Positions 24,169-32,702 of a stretch of 64,000 bases of DNA are shown here, one piece after another. Below the pieces are notes generated by a model. The model was not told the origin of the DNA. It did not search any database and saw nothing but the letters and a program-made list of their open reading frames with translations. The stretch lies in contig NZ_CP052909.1 of the NCBI RefSeq assembly GCF_014295415.1, positions 992,001 through 1,056,000 on the forward strand, read 5' to 3'. The position numbers and the translations under genes are program-made. The DNA is from Constantimarinum furrinae (GTDB lineage Bacteria; Bacteroidota; Bacteroidia; Flavobacteriales; Flavobacteriaceae). The first letter of the stretch is position 1. Every line of letters starts with the position of its first letter.

Positions 24169-25659
24169 TTAATGTTTTGGTAAATCGTCTAGTTCAATTC
24201 CCAAAATTTCCAATAGTCGGTAAAAAATGACATCGGTGGTAATGGCTAAAAATTGTTCTTCGGAAAGGGCTACAGTTAGCTCGGGATATTTTGCCAGAAA
24301 CGCATCTGAAAGCCAGATCATATACGCAGGGTTTTTAAGCGCTTCTCCTTCCTGCGCATGAAGCCATTTGCCGTCTTCTCCCAGCAGTTCACCATGATCT
24401 GAAACATAGACCATGGCTGAAGGTATTTCTTCGGTCTTTAAGCGGGAAATCACTTCAGCTAAAAAATGATCCAGATACAAAATGGTGTTGTCGTAAGAAT
24501 TGATCAGCTGCTCATTTGATAGCGACGGAATGTACTTACTGTCAATCACCGGTCGGAATTTGCGATGAATATCGGTGTATCTGTTCTCATACCACCAGTG
24601 ACTTCCAATCATATGCAACGTAATGAGTTGCTTAGGGTTAAGTCGCAGCACCGAATCCAGCAACGGCAGCATAGCCTCGTCCCGCTTTTTATCAAAGCTG
24701 AACTCAGATTTATACTTATCGACCAATACCTGTTCCTTATTGGTTTCTACTATAGGGGAAAAGGATTTCTCTACGGTCTGGTTAGCGATCCATGTGGTGT
24801 GGAAACCCGCCTTATTGGCAACAGTATATACCGAAAGAAATTCCCTCGTACTGTCTTCCAAATTCTCGTCTGTAAGGAGCTGCGGAACGCTGGTGGCGGT
24901 ATAGGTCTTGCTGGTAAAAAGCCCCGGATAACTAATTAAATTGCGTTCTTCTGAAAGTCTGGGCGTGGTGTTCCGCTCATAACCGTTGAGCCCCAGATGA
25001 TCTGCCCGAACGGTTTCACCAAGCACAAAAACTACTTTTAAAGAGTCGGTTGCTGTTGTCACTGACGGAATATCCTTCTTTAATTGAAGGGAAGGTGTTT
25101 CAGAATAGGTTTTTATTCCGTAGACCACATTATAGGGCAAACGATTCTTTAAACTTCCCGGGCGCTTCTGTTCAAGAACAAAGAACAGACTCATACAAAG
25201 TAATGCCGGAATTATAAAATATTTAAATCCATGAGTTCTATTCAGTCTGCTATGCCACTTCAGAATACATAATAACACAATTAAAGCCAGCAGAAAAAAC
25301 AATAGATAGGGCAGCGTGATCACATCCATGGCAATGTCTGCCTTGGTTTCAAAGACCGAATGAATAAGCGCCGGAGTAACTGAAACATCCTGAGAATATG
25401 CCCAAAACGAAAAGCAACAATAGCCTAAAAACAATATGGAAAATACGATTCGAAATATCCACTTATTTAAGCTAAGAACATAAAGAAATCCAGCAAGCGT
25501 AGTTTGAAGTGCACATAAATGCAAAAAGTAGATGACAGTATCTTTGGCCCCTTGTAACGGAGTGTGATAATAAGAAGCGCCGGTTATAAATAACACCACT
25601 GCCAGATTAAGGAAGAGGTGAAAATAAAGTAACGGTTTAAGATTTTTTAGTTTTTCCAT
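24169..25659 (-). CDS. Phosphoethanolamine transferase (EptA-like, sulfatase superfamily)
   Basis: Inner-membrane enzyme family that moves phosphoethanolamine from phosphatidylethanolamine to lipid A or other glycans on the periplasmic side. Start at ATG 25659 gives 496 residues; a TTG at 25686 would extend it. Several N-terminal membrane helices (first about 170 residues) precede the catalytic alkaline-phosphatase-like domain, whose nucleophile motif is FVLGETVRADHLGLNGY. The zinc-site region YVSDHGELLGEDGKWLHA lies near the C-terminus. It overlaps the end of the acyltransferase gene by 23 nt, a coupled surface-modification pair. The acceptor is unknown. Confidence 0.88.
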   Translation of the reverse strand: MEKLKNLKPLLYFHLFLNLAVVLFITGASYYHTPLQGAKDTVIYFLHLCALQTTLAGFLYVLSLNKWIFRIVFSILFLGYCCFSFWAYSQDVSVTPALIHSVFETKADIAMDVITLPYLLFFLLALIVLLCILKWHSRLNRTHGFKYFIIPALLCMSLFFVLEQKRPGSLKNRLPYNVVYGIKTYSETPSLQLKKDIPSVTTATDSLKVVFVLGETVRADHLGLNGYERNTTPRLSEERNLISYPGLFTSKTYTATSVPQLLTDENLEDSTREFLSVYTVANKAGFHTTWIANQTVEKSFSPIVETNKEQVLVDKYKSEFSFDKKRDEAMLPLLDSVLRLNPKQLITLHMIGSHWWYENRYTDIHRKFRPVIDSKYIPSLSNEQLINSYDNTILYLDHFLAEVISRLKTEEIPSAMVYVSDHGELLGEDGKWLHAQEGEALKNPAYMIWLSDAFLAKYPELTVALSEEQFLAITTDVIFYRLLEILGIELDDLPKH

Positions 25660-26629
25660 CCAAAATTGGAGCGTATTTATTGACAAGCCATATCACAGGA
25701 ATCACCATGATAATCTGAATTATAGAAAGTATAAGTTTTTCAATTTCAGAAAAATTAAAGACGGTCACACCCAGAATCAACATTAATGCAAGCTTAATTA
25801 CTGTAAGCATCCTCGAATGCGTAGCCAACAACACTATGGTGTGCCTTCCCAAATACCCTAAAAATTTAAATACCGGAACAAGTTTAAAGAAGAGGATATA
25901 AGCAAAAGATCCTGTGAGTCCACTAATGAAGAACAGCAGTTCATTGCCATAGATGGACCGGTACATATCGGGTTTTGTGGTATTGTAATAAAAGGCTGCC
26001 AGATGTATCACAAAGAGAATCGTCATTAAGGAGAGCGCCTTAAATTGAGAAATTCGAACCAATTGTTCTTTTAAAACATATCCTATACCGTAGAAGCCCA
26101 TGGCTACAAGCGCAACATCAATACTCCAGGGAAGGTGAATGTCTGTAAACACCGCCCACAGAAAGCCCCCTGTAACCAGCACCGTAAATACTATGGCCGC
26201 CAGTATATTATTCTTAATTTTTCTAATTCCTGAAAAGAATAAAAATACCAAAAAAATACACGGCAGAAACCACATGGGGATACCCCAATCCATATATTCG
26301 GGGCCACCTTGGGCATAAAATATCCCTATAAAATTATCCAATGGTGAAAGCGCTACTGTCGCACTTTCTCCATACTTCCGGCCCGCGAAGAACCAAAAAA
26401 GAAACAGCGCTGTGGCCCAGAAAAAATAAGGAATAAGTATCATTTTTGCCCTGCGTTTCACCGTGTTGATAGTGACCTCCTTCGGGTGAAACAATCCGGC
26501 TATCAAAAAGAACAATGGAACGTGAAAGCTGTATATATATGGCTCGTTTACCGGAAAGTTGTGACCGTAAACCACCAGGAATATCGATAATCCCCGTGCC
26601 TGGTCGATCCAATCCAGTCGTTTTGCCAT
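25637..26629 (-). CDS. Acyltransferase family 3 membrane protein
   Basis: Integral membrane O-acyltransferase family (OafA/NodX-like) that acylates sugars or peptidoglycan at the envelope. The 330-residue protein has the family opening RLDWIDQARGLSIFLVVYGHN, in which an N-terminal helix carries the conserved His. About ten membrane segments follow. It ends 2 nt upstream of nothing functional but overlaps the phosphoethanolamine transferase start by 23 nt, and its start lies 1 nt after the glnS stop. The glnS-acyltransferase-transferase order suggests one transcript. The acceptor cannot be read from sequence. Confidence 0.85.
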   Translation of the reverse strand: MAKRLDWIDQARGLSIFLVVYGHNFPVNEPYIYSFHVPLFFLIAGLFHPKEVTINTVKRRAKMILIPYFFWATALFLFWFFAGRKYGESATVALSPLDNFIGIFYAQGGPEYMDWGIPMWFLPCIFLVFLFFSGIRKIKNNILAAIVFTVLVTGGFLWAVFTDIHLPWSIDVALVAMGFYGIGYVLKEQLVRISQFKALSLMTILFVIHLAAFYYNTTKPDMYRSIYGNELLFFISGLTGSFAYILFFKLVPVFKFLGYLGRHTIVLLATHSRMLTVIKLALMLILGVTVFNFSEIEKLILSIIQIIMVIPVIWLVNKYAPILDGKTKKS

Positions 26630-26630
26630 A

Positions 26631-28307
26631 TTATGCCAATTTAGCCCATGAATCCCTTAAGGGAACTGTTCGGTTAAATACTATTTTATCTGAAGTACTG
26701 TCTTTATCCACAACAAAATATCCCAACCGCTGAAACTGGAATTTATCTTCAGGCTTTGCATCTTTCAGTCCCGGTTCTGCATATCCGGTAATCACTTCAA
26801 GAGAATTCGGATTAATAAATTCCATAAAATCTGTGTCCTTATGCGTATCCGGAGAAGGCTCTGTAAATAGCCGGTCGTATAAACGAACTTCTACTTCCAA
26901 AGCATCTTTGGCTGAAACCCAATGTAGGGTACCCTTTACTTTGCGCAGGGAAGCTTCAGAACCGCTACCGCTTTTACTTTCAGGATCGTAGGTACAATGA
27001 ATTTCCGTAATATTTCCTTCAGCATCTTTAACTACAGATTCGCCTTTGATAATATATGCATTCTTCAATCGCACTTCCTTGCCCAGGGTCAATCTGAAAA
27101 ACTTGCGGTTGGCTTCTTCTTTAAAGTCTTCCTGCTCTATATAAAGTTCGCGCGAAAATGGAATTTTCCGGCTTCCCGCACTTTCATCTTCAGGATTATT
27201 TTCTGCTTCCAGCCATTCGGTTTCTCCTTCAGGATAATTGGTTATAACCAATTTTACAGGGTCGAGCACCACCATAACCCGGGGAGCCTTTTTATTCAGG
27301 TCCTCGCGCACATTGAATTCCAAATGCGAAACATCTATGAGGTTCTCCCGTTTTCCAACTCCTATACTGTCTGCAAAATTACGGATCGACTCGGGAGTAT
27401 ACCCTCTTCTGCGTAAACCGGAGATCGTTGGCATTCGGGGGTCATCCCATCCTGTTACAATTCCTTCTTCCACCAGCCTGGCGAGTTTGCGTTTGCTAAC
27501 CACAGTATGGCTTAAATTCCGTCTTGCAAATTCTCTTTGTTTGGGCCGTAATTTTTGATCATCGTACACCTGATCCAGAAACCAATCGTACAACTCCCGG
27601 TGAGGCAGGAATTCCAGAGTACAAAAGGAATGTGAAACTTGTTCTATATAATCACTTTCACCGTGAGTCCAGTCGTACATAGGAAATATCTTCCAATCGG
27701 TGCCGGTACGGTGATGATGTTTGTGCAAGACTCGATACATAACCGGGTCGCGCATCAGCATATTAGGCGAAGCCATATCTATTTTAGCTCTCAATACATG
27801 CTCTCCCTCTCCAAATTCGCCATTCTTCATTTTTTCCAGAAGTTCAAGGTTTTCACTAACCGAACGATCCCGATAGGGGCTGGCTGTTCCCGGGGTGTTT
27901 GGGGTTCCTTTTTGTTCTGCTATTTGTGCCGAAGTCTGTGAATCGACATAGGCCTTTCCGTCCTTGATGAGCTGAACTGCCCAATCGTACAATTGTTGAA
28001 AATAATCGGAAGCATAGCACTCGGTATCCCACTCATAACCCAGCCATGAAATGTCCTTTTTAATGGCATCGACAAATTCCTGTTCTTCTTTCGCGGGATT
28101 GGTATCGTCAAATCGCAAATTTACCGGTGCACCATACGATTCTCCCAAACCGAAATTGAGACAGATAGAGGAAGCATGACCAATGTGAAGATATCCATTG
28201 GGTTCGGGAGGAAACCGAAACCGAAGCTCATCTTTAGAATGTGTTGAAGAAAGATCTTCTTCAATTATATGTTCAATAAAATTAAGCGGTGATTCTTCGT
28301 TTGCCAT
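26631..28307 (-). CDS. glnS: Glutamine--tRNA ligase
   Basis: Charges tRNA-Gln directly with glutamine, a class I synthetase of eukaryotic ancestry found in some bacteria. The 558-residue protein has the HIGH motif in PPEPNGYLHIGHASSI (about 33-48), RFDDTNPAKE near 66, and the KMSKS equivalent VVSKRKLARLV near 272. A two-barrel anticodon-binding C-terminal half follows. First gene of a probable glnS-acyltransferase-phosphoethanolamine transferase run. Its -7 box (28325-28332) lies back to back with the folB promoter. Confidence 0.97.
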   Translation of the reverse strand: MANEESPLNFIEHIIEEDLSSTHSKDELRFRFPPEPNGYLHIGHASSICLNFGLGESYGAPVNLRFDDTNPAKEEQEFVDAIKKDISWLGYEWDTECYASDYFQQLYDWAVQLIKDGKAYVDSQTSAQIAEQKGTPNTPGTASPYRDRSVSENLELLEKMKNGEFGEGEHVLRAKIDMASPNMLMRDPVMYRVLHKHHHRTGTDWKIFPMYDWTHGESDYIEQVSHSFCTLEFLPHRELYDWFLDQVYDDQKLRPKQREFARRNLSHTVVSKRKLARLVEEGIVTGWDDPRMPTISGLRRRGYTPESIRNFADSIGVGKRENLIDVSHLEFNVREDLNKKAPRVMVVLDPVKLVITNYPEGETEWLEAENNPEDESAGSRKIPFSRELYIEQEDFKEEANRKFFRLTLGKEVRLKNAYIIKGESVVKDAEGNITEIHCTYDPESKSGSGSEASLRKVKGTLHWVSAKDALEVEVRLYDRLFTEPSPDTHKDTDFMEFINPNSLEVITGYAEPGLKDAKPEDKFQFQRLGYFVVDKDSTSDKIVFNRTVPLRDSWAKLA

Positions 28308-28318
28308 AGCTGTTTGTC

Positions 28319-28347
28319 TTGCGACAAAGGTAAAAAAAGTATCTTTG
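28319..28347 (+). promoter_or_regulatory. folB promoter (TTG-N18-TATCTTTG)
   Basis: TTG at 28319-28321, an 18-nt spacer and TATCTTTG at 28340-28347, 14 bases before the preferred folB ATG. It overlaps the glnS promoter region on the other strand. Confidence 0.65.
28325..28332 (-). promoter_or_regulatory. -7 promoter box for glnS
   Basis: TACCTTTG on the - strand, 17 bases before the glnS start. It sits within the spacer of the divergent folB promoter, so the two polymerases would occupy the same DNA. Confidence 0.5.
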
Positions 28348-28361
28348 TAAAAACACCCGAA

Positions 28362-28718
28362 ATGAGCACCATTCGATTAAAAAATATTAAGATCTATGCC
28401 TTTCACGGCTGCCTGGTTGAAGAGGGGAAAATTGGTTCAGATTATCTGGTGAATCTCACGGTTAAGGCAGATCTTACAAAAGCTGCTATTAGTGATAATC
28501 TCAGTGATACGGTAGATTATGTGCATCTTCAAAAGATCGTGAAAAAGGAAATGGGAGTTCGTTCAAAATTGCTGGAACACGTGGGTCAACGAATCATTGA
28601 CAGTATTTTTAAGGAAATTTTGCTGGTTCACCAAGTAAAAGTTACCGTGGCTAAGGTAAATCCGCCAATTGGCGGGGATGTAGCGGAGGTTAGCGTAACC
28701 ATGAGATCATCCAGATAA
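28362..28718 (+). CDS. folB: Dihydroneopterin aldolase
   Basis: Folate pathway: cleaves dihydroneopterin to 6-hydroxymethyl-dihydropterin and glycolaldehyde. From ATG 28362 the protein has 118 residues, the usual size. It starts MSTIRLKNIKIYAFHGCLVEE, with the conserved YAFHG stretch near 12-16. DTVDYVHLQKIV follows near 49, and VKVTVAKVNPPIGGDVAEVSV near the C-terminus holds the catalytic Lys region. A longer frame from 28314 overlaps the promoter and is rejected. Monocistronic with tRNA-Cys 56 nt downstream, which has its own -7 box. Confidence 0.94.
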   Translation: MSTIRLKNIKIYAFHGCLVEEGKIGSDYLVNLTVKADLTKAAISDNLSDTVDYVHLQKIVKKEMGVRSKLLEHVGQRIIDSIFKEILLVHQVKVTVAKVNPPIGGDVAEVSVTMRSSR

Positions 28719-28753
28719 TTTAAGGGAATGGTAGTTTTTAGATTATATATTTT

Positions 28754-28761
28754 TATATTTG
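28754..28761 (+). promoter_or_regulatory. -7 promoter box for tRNA-Cys
   Basis: TATATTTG (TAnnTTTG match), 13 bases before the first base of the tRNA; the upstream TTG element is not clear. Confidence 0.45.
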
Positions 28762-28774
28762 CCCCTGTTAATAA

Positions 28775-28845
28775 GGCATCATGGCCGAGTGGCTAGGCAG
28801 AGGTCTGCAAAACCTTCTACAGCGGTTCGAATCCGCTTGATGCCT
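28775..28845 (+). tRNA. tRNA-Cys (GCA)
   Basis: Cloverleaf read by hand: acceptor GGCATCA pairs with TGATGCC, and the D arm is GCC...GGC. The anticodon stem GAGGT/ACCTT carries loop CTGCAAA (anticodon GCA), and the T arm contains GGTTCGAATCC. The discriminator base is T73, the known Cys identity base. CCA is not encoded. A terminator follows within 4 bases. Confidence 0.96.
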
Positions 28846-28848
28846 CTT

Positions 28849-28878
28849 AAACCTTCAGTGAAAACTGGAGGTTTTTTT
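28849..28878 (+). terminator. Intrinsic terminator after tRNA-Cys
   Basis: AAACCTTCAGT pairs with ACTGGAGGTTT (one wobble) around a 4-nt loop, followed by a T run. It overlaps the stop codon of the convergent LysE-type gene. Confidence 0.85.
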
Positions 28879-29590
28879 ATGGCAATTCTTCAGCCGGAGG
28901 GATAGGCAGCTCTACCGATTGCCCCTGTCCGGGTATCTTTTCCAACCCTGCTTTTACTTCATTGGGAAAGACCCCTTGCAGCAATAACAATACACCAAAT
29001 CCAAGAATTAAAATACTCACCCATTTTTTTGTTTTAAAAATAAATCGAGGGGTCATTTTGCTTTTTAATTTTTTTGCCAGTGAGATCTTTACCAGATCGG
29101 TTAGAAAAAAAGTAACCAAGACCGTAGTTAAAAAAAGGAAGACTCCGTTTTCAGAAGAGGTTAAGGCATTGGCCATTATTATGGTTCCAATCCACCCTGC
29201 TAAAACGCCAAAGTTGACAAAATTCAGTAAAAAACCTTTTAAAAAAAGACCGCTAAGATTTTTCTTAACTTTCACCGCATAATGTTCTCTGGCGATCTTG
29301 ATAAAAGATTTTGCAGTACGTATATACGAAATAACGCCATAAGCGATCAAAACGGCTCCTCCAAAAATGAGCAGCCCCGGATCATCCTTTACCTTTTCCA
29401 GAATCTTACTCGTACTGAAAAACGCCAGAATTATAAAAAGTATGTCCGCGAAAATAGCACCCAGATCGAAGAAAAGGCCGGCCTTAAATCCTTTGGTGAT
29501 ACTGGTCTCAATTAGCGTAAAAAAAACAGGTCCTACCGCAAACGCCAGTAGAAATCCGTAAAAAGCAGCATACCACAATCCATCAAACAT
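28877..29590 (-). CDS. LysE family translocator
   Basis: Inner-membrane exporter family for amino acids and related small molecules. From ATG 29590 it has 237 residues (a TTG at 29608 is the alternative). The family opening is present: YGFLLAFAVGPVFFTLIETSITKGFKAGLFFDLG (about 11-44), containing the GPVFF and KG-AG-DLG motifs. About six membrane segments are predicted and the tail is Pro-rich (QSVELPIPPAEELP). Substrate unknown. Transcribed alone or after rnr (29-nt gap), convergent with tRNA-Cys. Confidence 0.88.
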   Translation of the reverse strand: MFDGLWYAAFYGFLLAFAVGPVFFTLIETSITKGFKAGLFFDLGAIFADILFIILAFFSTSKILEKVKDDPGLLIFGGAVLIAYGVISYIRTAKSFIKIAREHYAVKVKKNLSGLFLKGFLLNFVNFGVLAGWIGTIIMANALTSSENGVFLFLTTVLVTFFLTDLVKISLAKKLKSKMTPRFIFKTKKWVSILILGFGVLLLLQGVFPNEVKAGLEKIPGQGQSVELPIPPAEELP

Positions 29591-29619
29591 AGTGATGTAA
29601 AAGTACAAATAATTTTAGC

Positions 29620-31833
29620 CTATACCCTGGGTTGATATTCATTTTGATGACCCAACATTATGAAATCGAGATGTTTCTTAACAAGATCTGCATTTTTCAC
29701 TTTTACATATACTTCATCACCCAACTGATACACATTCTTGGATTTAGAACCTACCACGGCATATTCTTCCCTGTCGAACACATAATGATCATCCTTCAGG
29801 TCTTGCAATCGCACCATACCTTCACACTTATTCGAAATAATTTCGACATAAACACCCCATTCGGTCACCCCGGAGATCACTCCTAAAAAGTCCTGATCTT
29901 CATGATCTTTCATATATTTCACCTGCATATACTTGATGCTGTCGCGCTCGGCATTGGAAGCCAAGTTTTCCATATCACTGGAGTGGCTGCAGCGCTCCTC
30001 ATAAAGCTCTTCCTTTGCAGAGGGTTTTCCATCCAGATACTTTTGTAACAGTCTATGGACCATTACATCGGGATAACGTCTAATGGGTGAAGTAAAATGA
30101 GTGTAATAGTCGAATGCGAGCCCGTAATGGCCAATATTATGAATAGTGTAAATCGCCTTACTCATACTTCGTATTGCCAGGGTATCGACCAGATTTTGCT
30201 CCTTTTTCCCCTGAACATCGTGTAATAGTTTATTTAAAGAAGCAGCTGTGCTGTTTCTGTCCCGGGTGTTCAATTTATAACCGAATCGTTTAATAATGTT
30301 TTCCAGCGCAGCAATTTTCTCATCGTCAGGTTCGTCATGAACCCTGTACACAAAGGTTTTCTTCGGATTTTGCTTTCCAATAAACTCGGCGACGCTACGG
30401 TTGGCCAGCAACATAAATTCTTCAATGAGTTTATTCGCATCTTTACTTTCCTTGAAATACACTCCTTCCGGGTTATTTTGCTCATCCAAAATGAACTTAA
30501 CTTCTACCTTGTCAAAGGATATGGCTCCTTGACGCATTCTTTTTTTCCGAAGGATCTTAGCCAGTCGGTCCATTTCCAGAATGGCCCGGGCAATTGCCGG
30601 ATCTACCCTGTATGTCTTTCCGGTGATTGAAATTTGAGATGGCATCTCATGACTTTCAGCTTGAGGATTCTCTATAACATATTGCGCTTCTTCATAGGCA
30701 AATCGAGCATCACTGTAAGTAACCGTTCTTCCAAACCACTTATTAACAACTTCAGCATTATCGTTAATTTCGAATACCGCAGAAAATGTATATTTTTCCT
30801 CGTTAGGGCGTAATGAACAGGCATTATTGGACAGTATTTCAGGAAGCATGGGTACGACACGGTCTACCAGATAAACAGAAGTTGCTCTTTCGTACGCTTC
30901 ATCATCCAATACAGTTCCCGGTTTCAGGTAATGCGACACATCGGCAATATGAATTCCTATCTCATAATTTCCATTTTCTAGTTTTTCAAAAGACAAGGCA
31001 TCATCAAAATCCTTTGCGTCTTTTGGGTCTATGGTAAACGTGAGTGCTTTACGCATATCCCGTCTCTTTTTTATCTCAGCTTCCTGTATGGATGTATCAA
31101 GATTATTGGCGTATTCTTCCACCTCATGCGGAAACTCGTAGGGCAATCCGTATTGAGCAAGAATGGAATGGATCTCGGTATTGTGCTCACCCGGTTTTCC
31201 AAGGACCTTTATAACTTTTCCCATAGGCGACTCGGCATTATCTGCCCAGCCTTCCATGGCCACTAAAACTTTATCTCCGTCTTCAGCTTTTCCTATATTT
31301 CCCTTCGGAACAAAAATATCGGTATACATTTTAGCACTGCTACAATCTACAAAGGCAAAGTTTTCCATCACCTGGATCACTCCTACGAATTCTGTACGTT
31401 TTCTCTGAAGGATCTTAGTGATCTCTCCTTCCGTTTTTCCTTTCTTTTTGCGTTTAAAAACATAAACTTCCACCACATCGCCATGCAGTGCTTTATTGAG
31501 ATTCTTATTCTTAACAAAAATATCTTCGTCAAGATCATCCACAACGATGTATCCTTGTCCGCGTCCGGCAATATCCACTACACCGGTATAATAATTCTTT
31601 GAAGGAGCCAGAATGTACTTTCCTCGTTCAATTTCTTGTATACTTCCCTTTCCTTGTAATTTCTTAAGTGTTTTAATAATATGATTCCGACTACTTGCAT
31701 CATCCACACCAAGTTTGGCCGCGATCTGCTTATAGTTGAAAGGTTTTGAATGGTCTTTTCGAAGAATGTTTAATATACTAGTACTGTAGTCTGAAATGTT
31801 CTTTTTCTTCTTTGTTCTTTTATGTTGAGGCAT
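29620..31833 (-). CDS. rnr: Ribonuclease R
   Basis: Processive 3'-5' exoribonuclease (RNase II family) that degrades structured RNA. The 737-residue protein has an N-terminal winged-helix region, then two cold-shock domains (about 75-225). The RNB catalytic domain opens TIDPKDAKDFDDALSFE near 260, with the metal-binding Asp cluster, and includes the VHRLLQKYL region. A C-terminal S1 domain (about 655-735) starts DFLGVISGVTEWGVYVEI. All parts are intact. It is the last - strand gene before the strand switch at about 31.9 kb. Confidence 0.96.
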   Translation of the reverse strand: MPQHKRTKKKKNISDYSTSILNILRKDHSKPFNYKQIAAKLGVDDASSRNHIIKTLKKLQGKGSIQEIERGKYILAPSKNYYTGVVDIAGRGQGYIVVDDLDEDIFVKNKNLNKALHGDVVEVYVFKRKKKGKTEGEITKILQRKRTEFVGVIQVMENFAFVDCSSAKMYTDIFVPKGNIGKAEDGDKVLVAMEGWADNAESPMGKVIKVLGKPGEHNTEIHSILAQYGLPYEFPHEVEEYANNLDTSIQEAEIKKRRDMRKALTFTIDPKDAKDFDDALSFEKLENGNYEIGIHIADVSHYLKPGTVLDDEAYERATSVYLVDRVVPMLPEILSNNACSLRPNEEKYTFSAVFEINDNAEVVNKWFGRTVTYSDARFAYEEAQYVIENPQAESHEMPSQISITGKTYRVDPAIARAILEMDRLAKILRKKRMRQGAISFDKVEVKFILDEQNNPEGVYFKESKDANKLIEEFMLLANRSVAEFIGKQNPKKTFVYRVHDEPDDEKIAALENIIKRFGYKLNTRDRNSTAASLNKLLHDVQGKKEQNLVDTLAIRSMSKAIYTIHNIGHYGLAFDYYTHFTSPIRRYPDVMVHRLLQKYLDGKPSAKEELYEERCSHSSDMENLASNAERDSIKYMQVKYMKDHEDQDFLGVISGVTEWGVYVEIISNKCEGMVRLQDLKDDHYVFDREEYAVVGSKSKNVYQLGDEVYVKVKNADLVKKHLDFIMLGHQNEYQPRV

Positions 31834-31941
31834 GGTAATTTATTGATTCTTGTAAAAGTACGTTTTATAAAACAATAGTCGATTTATATTAGGAAAGTTT
31901 TAGTACCTTTAATTATAGGGTTTTATATCGAATATAAGCAA

Positions 31942-32181
31942 ATGGAAAATTTCAAAACCGTCGCTATCTTTACATATCCGAGCGATTATGCCGTATTGAG
32001 ATTATTGCTGGAACATGAACACATTCGTCATGTTTTTCAAAATGAAACCATGATAAGCGTCCTTCCGTTTCACTCCAATGCCATAGGGGGTATTCGTTTA
32101 AAAGTTCACGTCGACGATATTCTTAAAACCGAAAGGATCATCGCTAACTTGAATGATTCTGCAAACCTTAAGATCGTATAA
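31942..32181 (+). CDS. DUF2007 putative signal-transducing protein
   Basis: Function unknown. The 79-residue protein starts MENFKTVAIFTYPSDYAVLRLLLEHEHI and matches the DUF2007 pattern: a strand, then 'Y...DAxLLRxxLExxGI-like' helix, then the FQNETMI strand and a C-terminal helix with GIRLKVHVDD. No signal peptide or membrane helix. It is the first + strand gene right of rnr and borders the long AT-rich gap. Its family often sits beside unrelated core genes, so context says little. Confidence 0.8.
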   Translation: MENFKTVAIFTYPSDYAVLRLLLEHEHIRHVFQNETMISVLPFHSNAIGGIRLKVHVDDILKTERIIANLNDSANLKIV

Positions 32182-32702
32182 TTTTTTAGTTGTTAACACA
32201 TATATATACATCATTTTTCTTTTTTAAAATTTCTTAAAATAAAATGATGATGATGATAGGCTGTTGATATGTACAATAACTTTTTAAGCAGATGCTTTGA
32301 TATGTTACTTATCGCAATTTACTTGCGGCTTATTAACAGTGATATGCTATAAAAAACATCTGATAAATAAGGAATTGGTCAAATTCATTAACAACTGTCA
32401 ACAACTCGAAATAACACTATATTATTAATAAATTACAACTTTAATTTTGTTGGGAAATAAAGAAAGACGACTCATAATTTGAGGACAAATGAATACTTAA
32501 AAATTTGTTAAATACAATTAAAAGTTGCTATTGGAATTAAGAATTAATTCTCCAACTTTTTTTACGCATTTTACCAGTGTAAATATCAACACCTTTGTTA
32601 ACTAAAATGTAATGTACATATTAACAAATTATTAAAAAGCTTAGCTGCAATAAATTAATAACGCATCACTTGTATTTGTTATCTTTGTAAAAACGATCTG
32701 CT
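32182..32702. other. 521-bp AT-rich intergenic region, candidate replication origin
   Basis: The only gene-free stretch over 300 bp. GC is about 25% by hand count over 32221-32640, well below the flanking genes. Degenerate DnaA-box-like motifs (two mismatches to TTATCCACA on one strand or the other) are TTATTAACA at 32330-32338, ATATCAACA at 32583-32591 and TGTTGATAT at 32262-32270. It also holds TGTTAACAC at 32191 and a GAT-repeat at 32244-32256. It coincides with the switch from mostly - to mostly + genes. Its right end contains the rpiB promoter. Origin function is inference; dnaA is absent from the window. Confidence 0.45.
32680..32687 (+). promoter_or_regulatory. -7 promoter box for rpiB
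   Basis: TATCTTTG (TAnnTTTG match), 15 bases before the rpiB ATG; TTG upstream not well placed. Confidence 0.5.

Noticed and set aside
32244-32256. GAT trinucleotide repeat in the candidate origin, compared with the DnaA-trio motif
   Set aside because: The DnaA-trio reads TAG/TAA triplets 5'-3' next to good DnaA boxes; here the triplet is GAT and the neighbouring boxes are weak, so I do not call it a DnaA-trio.
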